DNA of 60,593 bases. Source: an uncultured Ruminococcus sp. GTDB taxonomy: Bacteria; Bacillota; Clostridia; Oscillospirales; Ruminococcaceae. This document shows positions 8,677 through 16,471 of the stretch, in pieces (within the stretch, counting starts at the first letter, position 1; the number at the start of each line of letters is the position of its first letter). The stretch spans positions 1-60,593 of the forward strand of contig CALESG010000092.1 of the NCBI GenBank assembly GCA_937907215.1. Direction: 5' to 3'. A program made the translations under genes and the position numbers. Under the pieces are notes generated by a model. That model was not told where the DNA came from. It did not search any database and saw only the letters and a list, made by a program, of their open reading frames with translations.

Positions 8677-9315
8677 TCACAATTTTTTTACAATTTCAGA
8701 AAAATCAGCAAATTTTACTGCTCCTTCTGTAATTTTTATTTGACCGTTTGTAAGATTTACAAGGTCTTCTTTAAGTTTTACAGCAAAATTTGTCTGTACA
8801 AGAAGTGATAGTGAAACATTGTTGCCAAAGTCGGAAGAAGTTTGTAAAATTTCGTATTGAGGTAAGATATAACTTACTTTTCCATACATTGAATAATCCA
8901 TAGTAAGTTCTATTGCAATACATTCACGCATAACCATGATTTTGGATTTCTGCACTGCAAGAGATGTGCTTCCGGAATATGCACGTACAAGACCGCCGCC
9001 GCCAAGAAGAATTCCGCCGAAATATCTTGTTACCACACAGCAAATATCAGTTAGTTTATTTTTCATTAAAACGTCAAGTACCGGCATACCTGCTGTACCT
9101 TGTGGTTCTCCATCATCGGAATACCGACTTGTGTTCTGATCACGAACTATATAAGCATATACATTATGTCTTGCTTTGCGATTATTTTTCTTTACATCTT
9201 CAATGCATTCTATTGCTTCTTCATTTGTTTTTACAGGAAATAAACTTGCAATAAATTCAGATTTTTTTTCAACAAGTGTAGCAGTAATAGGCTCTGCAAT
9301 TGTACGATATTCCAT
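8677..9315 (-). CDS. YigZ/IMPACT family protein (UPF0029)
   Basis: A 212-residue protein. Its N-terminal UPF0029/Impact domain has SEFIASLFPVKTNEEAIE, then DDGEPQGTAGMPVLDVL and TRYFGGILLGGGGLVRAYS, all hallmarks. The C-terminal domain is an EF-G domain V-like fold. The biochemical role of bacterial YigZ is not settled; links to translation have been suggested from the fold. Start: ATG at 9315 after TAAAGGAG. A 29-residue N-terminal extension of the frame, reaching into the 63-bp repeat, is not coding. Confidence 0.9.
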   Translation of the reverse strand: MEYRTIAEPITATLVEKKSEFIASLFPVKTNEEAIECIEDVKKNNRKARHNVYAYIVRDQNTSRYSDDGEPQGTAGMPVLDVLMKNKLTDICCVVTRYFGGILLGGGGLVRAYSGSTSLAVQKSKIMVMRECIAIELTMDYSMYGKVSYILPQYEILQTSSDFGNNVSLSLLVQTNFAVKLKEDLVNLTNGQIKITEGAVKFADFSEIVKKL

Positions 9316-9366
9316 ATAACGCTCCTTTATGCAATAAAGCAATGATAATACAGATATAGCAAAAAC

Positions 9367-9429
9367 AAGCTGTCGCCAGCTCGACCACTCTGCGACCTCC
9401 ACCTTTGCTTTTTAATCATTTACAGTGTA
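9367..9429 (+). repeat. 63-bp dispersed repeat, copy 1
   Basis: Matches 32672-32734 in the same orientation with 7 differences over 63 bases, counted by eye, no gaps. It begins AAGCTGTCGCC and ends TCATTTACAGTGTA. The first bases form a small near-palindrome (AGCTG-TCGC-CAGCT). It lies between yigZ and the rpmE terminator. Confidence 0.75.
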
Positions 9430-9430
9430 A

Positions 9431-9486
9431 AAAGCCTCCTCTGAAAAGAGGGAGGAGAACTGTCCTTGGCGGTGGAAAGGACTGAT
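9431..9486 (-). other. Two small hairpins between the 63-bp repeat and the rpmE terminator
   Basis: GCCTCCTCTGAAAAGAGGGAGG (from 9433) folds on a GAAA-like loop and on the minus strand is followed by CTTTTTAC, so it could be a second terminator. GTCCTT...AAGGAC (about 9460-9480) forms a further stem. Confidence 0.4.
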
Positions 9487-9495
9487 AAGGGAAAT

Positions 9496-9540
9496 AACAA
9501 AAAGGCTGTTGCAACACAAATCTCTACAACAGCCCTTTTA
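9496..9540 (-). terminator. Terminator of rpmE (bidirectional)
   Basis: GGCTGTTG (9504-9511) pairs with CAACAGCC (9527-9534). T-runs flank the stem on both strands; on the minus strand it closes rpmE. Confidence 0.75.
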
Positions 9541-9549
9541 TAATATGTC

Positions 9550-9753
9550 TTACTTGCCAAGATTGAAACGCTTATTGAAACGATCAACACGTCCGCCTGT
9601 ATCAACAAGCTTCTGCTTGCCTGTGAAGAACGGGTGGCACTTAGAACAAATTTCAACTTTGATGTCTTTCTTTGTAGACATAGTTTCCATTACATTACCG
9701 CAGTGACAGGTAATAGTGGTCTTTTCAAATACCGGATGGATACCCTCTTTCAT
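9550..9753 (-). CDS. rpmE: Ribosomal protein bL31 (zinc-ribbon type)
   Basis: A 67-residue large-subunit protein, MKEGIHPVFEKTTITCHCGN at the start. The cysteines CHC and CSKC mark the zinc-containing (C+) form, followed by HPFFTGKQKLVDTGGRVDRF, the L31 signature. I start at the ATG at 9753 because GAGGTG lies 6-7 bases upstream; the GTG at 9762 is inside that site. It has its own promoter, a structured leader of about 110 bases and a terminator, so it is a single-gene unit. Confidence 0.96.
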   Translation of the reverse strand: MKEGIHPVFEKTTITCHCGNVMETMSTKKDIKVEICSKCHPFFTGKQKLVDTGGRVDRFNKRFNLGK

Positions 9754-9864
9754 GATTTTCACCTCTTTCAGACTGTTTTGTTATAAATAAACAGCAGCCC
9801 ATCGGATCATGATGCCGACAGTAGTCCTGTTAATTTCATTAAAAGAGAAAATTAACTCTCACGA
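9754..9864 (-). promoter_or_regulatory. Structured 5' leader of rpmE, possible L31 ribosomal leader
   Basis: The predicted mRNA leader is about 110 bases. It contains an 8-bp perfect stem (GTTAATTT at 9829-9836 with AAATTAAC at 9849-9856) and further short pairings around CATCATGATCCGATG. Autoregulatory L31 leaders are described in Firmicutes; identity with that class is inference and needs a covariance-model search. Confidence 0.4.
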
Positions 9865-9870
9865 GTATTC

Positions 9871-9899
9871 ATTATATCATATATTTATAAGCTTGTCAA
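9871..9899 (-). promoter_or_regulatory. Sigma-A promoter of rpmE
   Basis: On the minus strand, TTGACA (9894-9899), a 17-base spacer and TATAAT (9871-9876): a perfect consensus. Confidence 0.8.
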
Positions 9900-9999
9900 G
9901 TACATTTTTGATTTTTTAAGAAAATAAATGGAAATTTATTGTTCCTATTTTTTAGAATGTTTGCATAGAATGAATCAATATTTAAAAGGAGGAAGAGCG

Positions 10000-11517
10000 A
10001 TGAAAGGACGAAGTATTAAGAAAGATACAGTAAAGCTTACTATAGTTCAGTTTGCACTTGAATTTATGAATCTAGGTGCTAATTTATGGCTTTCTCAAAA
10101 GGCAGGTTCTGCTGCAGTTGGAATGATAGCTTTAGTAGGTTCTTTTTTTAGTCTTGCTTCAATGGCGGCTGGTGGAAGCGGTTATCTTTGTGCGAGCAGA
10201 TTTGTTTCTGAGGAACTGGGAAAAGAAAAGGGAAATCCTGAAAGAATTTTGCGTTATGTTATGATATTTAGCCTTATTCTTGGCGTGCCGGGCTGTATAA
10301 TTATAATTTGCTTTGCACCTTTTATAGCGGAATATTTTTTTCACAGCAATGAAATGACGTTAACAGTTTGCATTTTAGGTGCAATACTTCCTTTTGGCGG
10401 CATATCTTCCTGTATGAAGGGTTGGTGCAATTCTGTATGCAGAGTAAAGCTTGCGGCATTTTGTGATGTTTCTGAATTTATTGTAAAAATGACAGTGCTT
10501 GTCATTTATATTCTCAAAACAGGTACTAATGATGCAGGAAGTCTTTGTACTGCTCTTGCACTTAGCATGGCATCTGGAATATTAGTAAGTCTTGTTATAC
10601 TCACTTTTGATTTTTTAACTCACAGAATGAAATCTAATGAAAAGGTTTCTATAGGATTTTCAAATTATATTAAACTTGCAATGCCGGTTATACTTGGCGG
10701 CTGCCTTACATCGGCACTAAGTACTGCCAATGACGCTCTTATTCCTGTAACTCTAAGGCAATCGGGCAGTACGGCAGAAGCAGCTCTTTCCCAATTTGGA
10801 GTATTTGAGGCTATTGTTATACCGGTTTTATTTTTTCCAACATCTGTTTTATGTGTTCTTTCAGGAATACTCATACCGGAAGCAGCTCGTGCAGAAGCTG
10901 GAGCAAAAAAAGAACGCTTGCAGTATCTTACAAAGCGTTCACTTAAATTCACAATATATTTTTCATTTTTTATAGCAGCAGTTTTTCTTGCGTTTGGTGA
11001 TGATATAGCTTTAATTATGAATGATGATCCTCTTGCTGGTAAAATGATAAAACTTTTAGCACCTGTGGTGCCGTTTATATATCTTGAAATAATTCTTGAA
11101 GCTATCATAAAAGGTACAGGCAGACAACAATTTTCAATGATAAACTATCTTGCGGAATATACTGTAAGAATATCTGCTGTTTTGTTGCTTATACCTGTAA
11201 TTGGATTTTATGGGATAGTAGTATCTTATTATGCAAGCAATATATTTGGAAATTGCATGCGTCTTATAAAAACATTTAAAATTACAAAGCTTTCTCCAGA
11301 TATAAAAGAACTTTTAATTTGTCCGCTTTTAGGAGCATTGTCGGCATTTTACTTGCCATATACAGTTTTTCATTGCTTTGGTATAAACCCATTTAACAAT
11401 CTTGTGTGGTCATTGCCATATCTTCTTGTTGCATTGGTAATATACATATTCATAACATTGGTTTTAAAAGAATCACACTATAATATCTTCAAGCGAAAAT
11501 TTAATAGCTCGATTTAA
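10000..11517 (+). CDS. MOP-superfamily flippase (SpoVB/MurJ-like membrane protein)
   Basis: A 505-residue integral membrane protein with about 12-14 helices. The N-terminal pattern FALEFMNLGANLWLSQKAG and the mid-protein PVILGGCLTSALSTANDALIPVTL resemble the polysaccharide transport / SpoVB / MATE branch of the MOP superfamily. Such proteins flip lipid-linked sugars or export small molecules; the substrate here is unknown. Start: ATG at 10000, preceded by AAAAGGAGG; the frame upstream to 9928 lacks a ribosome binding site. Its last 45 bases overlap the 3' end of the convergent ybaK gene. Confidence 0.8.
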   Translation: MKGRSIKKDTVKLTIVQFALEFMNLGANLWLSQKAGSAAVGMIALVGSFFSLASMAAGGSGYLCASRFVSEELGKEKGNPERILRYVMIFSLILGVPGCIIIICFAPFIAEYFFHSNEMTLTVCILGAILPFGGISSCMKGWCNSVCRVKLAAFCDVSEFIVKMTVLVIYILKTGTNDAGSLCTALALSMASGILVSLVILTFDFLTHRMKSNEKVSIGFSNYIKLAMPVILGGCLTSALSTANDALIPVTLRQSGSTAEAALSQFGVFEAIVIPVLFFPTSVLCVLSGILIPEAARAEAGAKKERLQYLTKRSLKFTIYFSFFIAAVFLAFGDDIALIMNDDPLAGKMIKLLAPVVPFIYLEIILEAIIKGTGRQQFSMINYLAEYTVRISAVLLLIPVIGFYGIVVSYYASNIFGNCMRLIKTFKITKLSPDIKELLICPLLGALSAFYLPYTVFHCFGINPFNNLVWSLPYLLVALVIYIFITLVLKESHYNIFKRKFNSSI

Positions 11518-11958
11518 ATCATTAAGTGATACTTCCAATTGATGACCTATTTTGCCGGCACTAAATAGAATCGTTTCAAATTCTTTGGCAGTTTTATGAA
11601 TAACTGTAGGGAATGTCTTTTTCATTCCAATAGGAGAACAACCGCCGTGAACATATCCCGTAAGCGGCAAGAGTTCCTTTGATTTCAGCATAGATAACGC
11701 TTTTTCATGAACAGCAACAGAGGCTTTTTTTAGATCAAGAGTTTCAGCTACAGGGATCATAAAAACGTAATATGAACCCGATTTTGCAGTAGTGACAAGT
11801 GTTTTAAAAACTCTTTCAGGATCTTGACCAAGTGCATCAGCAAGTTCGACTCCGGTGTTTTCAGCTGTAGCAGCTTCCCAGCATCTGTGAGTATAATGCA
11901 CTTTGCAGCGATCTAAAATACGCATGGCATTTGTTTTTTCTGTTTTATCTTTTGACAT
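11473..11958 (-). CDS. ybaK: YbaK/EbsC family Cys-tRNA(Pro) deacylase
   Basis: A 161-residue trans-editing protein that hydrolyses mischarged Cys-tRNA(Pro). Motifs of the family are EDPERVFKTLV-like (QDPERVFKTLVTTA), the Lys of DLKKASVAVHEKALSML and GYVHGGCSPIGMKKTFP. Length is normal. Start: ATG at 11958 after GAAAGG; the in-frame TTG further up overlaps the upstream gene's stop. It probably shares a transcript with the membrane protein gene that ends at 11976. The 3' end overlaps the convergent flippase gene by 45 bases. Confidence 0.9.
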   Translation of the reverse strand: MSKDKTEKTNAMRILDRCKVHYTHRCWEAATAENTGVELADALGQDPERVFKTLVTTAKSGSYYVFMIPVAETLDLKKASVAVHEKALSMLKSKELLPLTGYVHGGCSPIGMKKTFPTVIHKTAKEFETILFSAGKIGHQLEVSLNDLNRAIKFSLEDIIV

Positions 11959-11975
11959 ATTATGTGCCTTTCTTA

Positions 11976-12890
11976 TCAAAATACAGAAGATACACGTTCG
12001 GAAGATGAGAAGTAATCTTCAAGAATAGCAACATACGAACGGAAACATGGTTGACCATTTAAATAAAGTACATCTGTTTGTTCCGGTACGCCAAGGCTGC
12101 TTAATGTATTATCAGATAAATCACGCAGATATACATCAGCATTTTCTGAATAGCCAAGAGATGCCTTTGTTTCTCGTGGAAGGTCGATCGTAACCTTATC
12201 AGAAATTTCATTAAGTTCGCTTGAAACTTCCTGACGGCTTACAGTTTTCCATTCAATAGAAATTTCTGTTTGTACAGGACGTTCAATATATACAGTACGT
12301 TCATATCCTTCTGCAAGGAATGATATAACTGAAAAGTTTATATCCATATCATTTGGAGATATTTCAATTTTAGTACTGCCGCCTGAACTGTCCTCTGTAT
12401 TTACAAGAGAATATCGATAAGAACCTGAATCAGATACACGTGATTCCAAAGTTGTTGAAACGCTTGAGGTTGAAAAGAGTGATGCTGCCATAAAAAATCC
12501 AAGTGAACCTAAAACATAAAGAAGCAGATACACTGTTCCAAAAATTGTTTTTGGAGTTTCCGCAACACCGGAGAAAAAGAACATTAGCAAGCAGGTAACT
12601 GCAAGAGGCACGATAAGCGCCCACTCATGGAAATTTAAAAGAATTGTGGGCAAAAGACAAGGCAATAACAGCATACAGCTGAATTTCGTGATAAAATGAT
12701 TCCGTGAATAAATCATAGCAGAAATTACAAGCAATCCTATAAGAGAAAGTGTAACTATTAAAATTGGTTTATTAGGTATATTAACAGTATAAAGAGATGA
12801 CAGCACACCTATAGCACCTATGATAATAAGGTAGACTAAACTTACGCAAGAAAGAAGTATCTGTTTACCTTTAGAAGAAGTTTGACTCAT
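11976..12890 (-). CDS. Membrane protein with extracytoplasmic C-terminal domain, unknown
   Basis: A 304-residue protein I do not recognise. Residues about 10-160 contain five or six hydrophobic helices. The C-terminal 140 residues are soluble and polar (Ser-rich start, then a mixed beta-like segment with IEISPNDMDINFSVISF). No catalytic motif is visible. The gene has a sigma-A-like promoter about 110 bases upstream with a hairpin-forming leader, and is followed after 17 bases by ybaK, probably in one transcript. No RBS of normal spacing stands before the ATG; AGGGA lies about 11 bases upstream. Confidence 0.6.
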   Translation of the reverse strand: MSQTSSKGKQILLSCVSLVYLIIIGAIGVLSSLYTVNIPNKPILIVTLSLIGLLVISAMIYSRNHFITKFSCMLLLPCLLPTILLNFHEWALIVPLAVTCLLMFFFSGVAETPKTIFGTVYLLLYVLGSLGFFMAASLFSTSSVSTTLESRVSDSGSYRYSLVNTEDSSGGSTKIEISPNDMDINFSVISFLAEGYERTVYIERPVQTEISIEWKTVSRQEVSSELNEISDKVTIDLPRETKASLGYSENADVYLRDLSDNTLSSLGVPEQTDVLYLNGQPCFRSYVAILEDYFSSSERVSSVF

Positions 12891-12934
12891 AATATAATAT
12901 TCCCTGCTTTAAACAAGGCTCCTTTCAGGATATA

Positions 12935-12985
12935 ATAACGTTATAGGCAACACCGCAAAAAGCACGCTTGACGGCATTGCTTATA
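12935..12985 (-). other. Hairpin in the leader of the 12890 membrane protein gene
   Basis: GCAACACCG (about 12953-12961) faces CGGCATTGC (about 12972-12980), pairing at seven of nine positions, within the predicted leader. No known riboswitch class is recognised. Confidence 0.25.
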
Positions 12986-13000
12986 TTATAAAACAATTTT

Positions 13001-13029
13001 ATTATACCATTTTTTAATCATACTTGCAA
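13001..13029 (-). promoter_or_regulatory. Sigma-A-like promoter of the 12890 membrane protein gene
   Basis: On the minus strand, TTGCAA (13024-13029), 17 bases and TATAAT (13001-13006). Confidence 0.6.
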
Positions 13030-13084
13030 GTGATATTTTAAAAAAAATCACGTATTTTTATTTGCGTGTTTATTATGCAATACA

Positions 13085-13150
13085 AGAAACTGCATTCATA
13101 GGATAATTCGCATATCTTTTTGGCGAATTTTGCATATGAATACAGGTTCT
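13085..13150. repeat. Short (66-bp) copy of the AGARC inverted-repeat element
   Basis: The ends AGAAACTGCATTCATA and TATGAATACAGGTTCT are inverted repeats of each other and match the termini of the full elements at 33871 and 34088. Inside, AATTCGC and GCGAATT form a second stem. The conserved core of the long elements is missing, so this is a deletion derivative. Confidence 0.65.
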
Positions 13151-13205
13151 AAATATGGACGGCTCGTGGCTGCTTTTGATTTTTTGATGAATATTTTAAC
13201 ATCTA

Positions 13206-13235
13206 TTGACGATAGAACCGCATTTATGATATACT
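13206..13235 (+). promoter_or_regulatory. Sigma-A-like promoter of the GNAT gene
   Basis: TTGACG (13206-13211), an 18-base spacer and TATACT (13230-13235), about 55 bases before the ATG at 13294. It may also serve the two-component genes downstream. Confidence 0.6.
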
Positions 13236-13293
13236 GGTTATTATAAGAATTATAAAAAATATAAATGATAAAAAGAAAAGGATATAATAGATA

Positions 13294-13836
13294 ATGGAAC
13301 TTATCAAAGTATCAAAAAAAATGGATATATACCATTCTGTAAAAGATTTATATATAAAATCATTTCCGGCAGAGGAAAGAGCGCCATTTTGGCTTATGAT
13401 GAAAAAGACATCAATGCCTATTGTAGATTTTTGGGCGTTATATGATGATGATAATTGGGTAGGAATTGCCTATGTTATAAAGAATGAGAATATAGCATAT
13501 CTTTTTTATCTTGCAATATGTGAAAATGAAAGAGGTAAAGGCTATGGGCATAAATCATTAGAACTTTTAAAAGAAAAATATAAAGATTATAAATTCTTTT
13601 TAGCACTTGAAGAACTTGACAAAAACGCTGACAACTATGAACAGCGAGTTAAAAGACATTCATTTTATGAGAGCTGTGGATTATCTGATATGCCGCATCA
13701 TATAAAAGAAGCCTCTGTTATTTATGATATTATGGGAATAGGAGAGCCTGTAACAGCAGAAGAATACCTAAGTCTTATGAAAAAATACCTAGGAAGATTT
13801 CTTGTTAAGATACTTGATATTAGAATTGTTGAATAA
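13294..13836 (+). CDS. GNAT family N-acetyltransferase
   Basis: A 180-residue acetyltransferase. Core motif A is seen as YLFYLAICENERGKGYGHKSL, with RGKGYG binding the acetyl-CoA pyrophosphate, and a later HSFYESCGL pattern corresponds to the family's YEKxGF. The acceptor substrate is not predictable. It precedes the BceR-like regulator by 42 bases with no terminator between, so it may be co-transcribed with the peptide-sensing module; no functional tie is evident. Confidence 0.85.
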   Translation: MELIKVSKKMDIYHSVKDLYIKSFPAEERAPFWLMMKKTSMPIVDFWALYDDDNWVGIAYVIKNENIAYLFYLAICENERGKGYGHKSLELLKEKYKDYKFFLALEELDKNADNYEQRVKRHSFYESCGLSDMPHHIKEASVIYDIMGIGEPVTAEEYLSLMKKYLGRFLVKILDIRIVE

Positions 13837-13878
13837 AATTTTTAAATAAAGTGCTGATGAATAGAAGGTTATTAAATA

Positions 13879-14541
13879 ATGAATAAGATTATGATAGTTG
13901 AAGATGATAAAATACTTCGTGATGAGCTGAGTTCTTTACTTAATAATGCAGGGTATGAAACAATTTGTATTACTTGTTTTAATGATGCATCCAGTCATAT
14001 GATAAAGTCAAAAGCGGATCTTGTACTGCTTGATATAAATCTTCCTAATGTAAACGGTGAATGTTTGCTTCATGACTTCAGAAAAAAATGTGATACACCT
14101 GTTATTATGCTGACGAGTAAAACATCTGAGCTTGATGAAGTTTTGTCAATGAGTTATGGTGCTGATGATTATATAACAAAGCCGTATAATCCAACTATAC
14201 TGCTGCTTAGAATTTCAGCAGTTTTAAGGAGATATGAAAAAACAAATGCTGTACAATCCTATCATGATGTTTATTTCAGTACTGTAAAAGGCAGTTTGAT
14301 ACGTGGTAATGATGAGCAGGTACTTACAAAAAATGAAATAATTATCTTTCAATGTCTGCTTGAAAAACGTGGAGAGATCGTTACACGTGATGAGCTTATG
14401 ACAGCACTTTGGGATAATTATGAATTTATAAGCGATAATGCACTTTCGGTAAACATAAGCCGTCTAAGAGGGAAGCTTGCTGAGCTTGGACTTTTGGATG
14501 CGATTGAAACACGCAAAAAACAAGGGTATATATTAAAATGA
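13879..14541 (+). CDS. OmpR-family response regulator, BceR-like
   Basis: A 220-residue regulator. The receiver domain has the acidic pair ED at residues 8-9, phospho-acceptor Asp52 (LLDINLPN), Thr in MLTSKTSE and Lys in YITKPYNP. The C-terminal winged helix (about 130-220) ends with SVNISRLRGKLAELG and RKKQGYIL. Its stop overlaps the sensor kinase start (ATGA at 14538-14541). Next to a short kinase and a BceAB-type transporter, it should respond to peptide antibiotics and activate the transporter, probably through the palindrome at 15616-15637. Confidence 0.93.
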   Translation: MNKIMIVEDDKILRDELSSLLNNAGYETICITCFNDASSHMIKSKADLVLLDINLPNVNGECLLHDFRKKCDTPVIMLTSKTSELDEVLSMSYGADDYITKPYNPTILLLRISAVLRRYEKTNAVQSYHDVYFSTVKGSLIRGNDEQVLTKNEIIIFQCLLEKRGEIVTRDELMTALWDNYEFISDNALSVNISRLRGKLAELGLLDAIETRKKQGYILK

Positions 14542-15545
14542 GTTTTATTGAATTTTTAAAAGATAAATTTATAGTGTATATAATTTATGGGATCTCTTTG
14601 TTTTTGATTATTGTTTTTTTATCAGCGTTTCATGTTCCAGTGCCGGCAATTATTATTGTTAGTGTGATGCTTTTTATTTCTTTTATTACAGTTCAGCTTT
14701 GGGATTTTTTTAGAAGGAAAAATTACTATGACAGACTTTTGATGTATATTAACTCTTTGGATAAAAAGTATCTTATATCCGAGATGCAAAGTATGCCTAA
14801 TTTTTATGATGGCAAGATTTTATATGAAGTTTTGTATGAATCTAATAAATCTATGTATGAGCATATTAAAGAGCATATTCAAGAAAACATAGAGTTTCAG
14901 GAGTTTATAGAACTTTGGGTTCATGAAATAAAAATTCCTGTTTCCAGATTACAGCTTATGTGTCATAACGAAGGCAATACACAATATTCCATGCAGTTGC
15001 AATATATTGATGATTATATAGAAAATGTTCTTTATTATGTACGAAGCCGAAATGCTGAAAAGGATTATATTTTTAAAGAAATATCGCTTAGAAGAGTATT
15101 TGCCGATGTTGCTTTAAAAAATCGTGAAGAAATTCAGCTGAGAGGTGTTAAAATAAAAACAGAAAACCTTGATGTATGTGTTGTAAGTGATAGTAAGTGG
15201 CTCTTTTTTATTATAAATCAGATTATGGGCAACAGCATGAAGTATTTTTCAGCAGAGCGTGAACCCGAGATCAAAATATTTGCGCATGAAAATAGTGATA
15301 GGATCATACTTCATTTTCGTGATAATGGAGTTGGTATCCCATCAAGTGATCTGCCCTATATTTTCGAAAAATCATTTACAGGTGAAAATGGACGTATATT
15401 TGCTAAATCTACTGGAATGGGTCTGTATATAGTAAAAAATCTATGCACAAAACTAGGACATGATATTTCAGCTGAATCAGTACAAGGTGAGTACACTGAG
15501 ATTATAATTTCTTTTGGCAAAAATGATTTTCATAAGATGCAGTAG
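14538..15545 (+). CDS. Intramembrane-sensing histidine kinase, BceS-like
   Basis: A 335-residue kinase with two close membrane helices (about 11-31 and 36-56) and almost no extracellular loop, the mark of Bce-type kinases, which sense through the partner transporter. The phospho-acceptor is His129 in ELWVHEIKIPVSRL. The ATPase domain shows N (NSMKYF), G1 (DNGVGIPSSDLPYIFEKSF) and G2 (STGMGLYIVKNL) boxes. It overlaps the regulator gene by 4 bases. The transporter genes follow after a 161-base gap with its own promoter. Confidence 0.93.
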   Translation: MSFIEFLKDKFIVYIIYGISLFLIIVFLSAFHVPVPAIIIVSVMLFISFITVQLWDFFRRKNYYDRLLMYINSLDKKYLISEMQSMPNFYDGKILYEVLYESNKSMYEHIKEHIQENIEFQEFIELWVHEIKIPVSRLQLMCHNEGNTQYSMQLQYIDDYIENVLYYVRSRNAEKDYIFKEISLRRVFADVALKNREEIQLRGVKIKTENLDVCVVSDSKWLFFIINQIMGNSMKYFSAEREPEIKIFAHENSDRIILHFRDNGVGIPSSDLPYIFEKSFTGENGRIFAKSTGMGLYIVKNLCTKLGHDISAESVQGEYTEIIISFGKNDFHKMQ

Positions 15546-15572
15546 CAGAAGAATATATATTTTATAATTTTA

Positions 15573-15605
15573 AGAGCTTGTGCTGAACCTATGAACACAA
15601 GCTCT
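15573..15605. repeat. Minimal (33-bp) derivative of the AGARC inverted-repeat element
   Basis: AGAGCTTGTG (15573-15582) and CACAAGCTCT (15596-15605) are perfect inverted repeats around a 13-base loop and equal the termini of the full element at 22975-23136, with ACCTATGAA inside. No T-run follows, so it is more a relic than a terminator. It separates the kinase gene from the transporter promoter. Confidence 0.65.
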
Positions 15606-15615
15606 AAACTATGCC

Positions 15616-15637
15616 AACATTACAAAATTGTAATGTT
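15616..15637. promoter_or_regulatory. Candidate BceR-type operator upstream of the transporter genes
   Basis: A 22-bp palindrome: AACATTACAA and TTGTAATGTT flank two bases. It contains TTACA-N4-TGTAA, in line with the published TNACA-N4-TGTAA boxes of BceR-type regulators. It ends 16 bases before the -35 box of the promoter below, the expected place for an activator. Confidence 0.65.
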
Positions 15638-15653
15638 GTGTAAGATTAAAATA

Positions 15654-15682
15654 GCGACAGAATTTAAATAATGCTGTATTAT
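15654..15682 (+). promoter_or_regulatory. Probable promoter of the BceAB-like genes
   Basis: GCGACA (15654-15659), 17 bases, TATTAT (15677-15682). A weak -35 box fits dependence on an activator. The mRNA leader would be very short, with AAAGGAG at 15692. Confidence 0.45.
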
Positions 15683-15706
15683 AGTATACAGAAAGGAGCT
15701 GTTACT

Positions 15707-16471
15707 ATGGAATTACTAAGAATACAGCAGATAGAAAAATATTATGGAGGCAAATCAAGCCTTACAAAAGCAATCGACAATATTTCAATGACCGTAAATC
15801 AAGGTGAGTTTTTAGCGATTATGGGAGCATCCGGAAGCGGAAAGACCACTTTGCTAAATTGTATCTCTACAATTGACAGAGTCACGGCAGGTCATATTTA
15901 TCTTGAAAGTCTGGATATAACTAAGCTTAAGGGCAAAGAGCTTAATAAGTTCAGAAGAGATAAGCTTGGATTTATTTTTCAGGATTTCAATCTGCTTGAT
16001 ACTTTGACTGCTTATGAGAACATTTCACTTTCGTTGTCAATACAGAAAAAATCTGCAAGAGAAATTGATAATGCAATAAGAATAGTAGCACAGCAGCTTG
16101 GCATAACTGAAATATTAAATAAATATCCCTATCAAATGTCCGGAGGTCAAAAACAGAGAGTTGCCTCGGCAAGAGCGATAATCACTAATCCAAAGCTTGT
16201 TCTTGCGGACGAGCCAACAGGAGCACTTGACTCTAAAGCTGCAAAAATGCTTCTTGAGCGTTTTCAATATCTTAATAATGAACATCAAGCCACTATTATT
16301 ATGGTTACGCATGATTCATTTACAGCAAGCTATGCAAGCCGTGTTATATTTATCAAAGACGGAAAAATATTTCATGAAATAAGTAAAGGCTTGGATACAC
16401 GTAAGCAATTTTTCGATAAGATCATTGATGTTGTAACGCTTCTGGGAGGTGACATGAGCGATGCTCTTTAA
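15707..16471 (+). CDS. ABC transporter ATPase, BceA-like
   Basis: A 254-residue nucleotide-binding subunit of the peptide detoxification transporter. It has Walker A GASGSGKTT, Q-loop FIFQDFNLLD, signature MSGGQKQRV and Walker B LVLADEPTGALD. Start: ATG at 15707 after AAAGGAG, 12 codons into the open frame. It overlaps the permease gene by 11 bases. In the family BceA powers BceB, which removes antibiotics such as bacitracin from their lipid targets and signals drug flux to the kinase. Confidence 0.92.
   Translation: MELLRIQQIEKYYGGKSSLTKAIDNISMTVNQGEFLAIMGASGSGKTTLLNCISTIDRVTAGHIYLESLDITKLKGKELNKFRRDKLGFIFQDFNLLDTLTAYENISLSLSIQKKSAREIDNAIRIVAQQLGITEILNKYPYQMSGGQKQRVASARAIITNPKLVLADEPTGALDSKAAKMLLERFQYLNNEHQATIIMVTHDSFTASYASRVIFIKDGKIFHEISKGLDTRKQFFDKIIDVVTLLGGDMSDAL

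Noticed and set aside
9316..9402. N-terminal extension of the YigZ protein
   Set aside because: It lies in the 63-bp repeat; the ATG at 9315 has a strong SD, and the family starts there.
9420..9656. 78-residue minus-strand frame overlapping rpmE
   Set aside because: It shadows rpmE in another frame and runs through terminator hairpins.
12895..12930. Nine-codon leader peptide before the 12890 membrane protein gene with a TGA overlapping its ATG
   Set aside because: The only start would be TTG two bases after AAAGGAG, too close for initiation; more likely chance.
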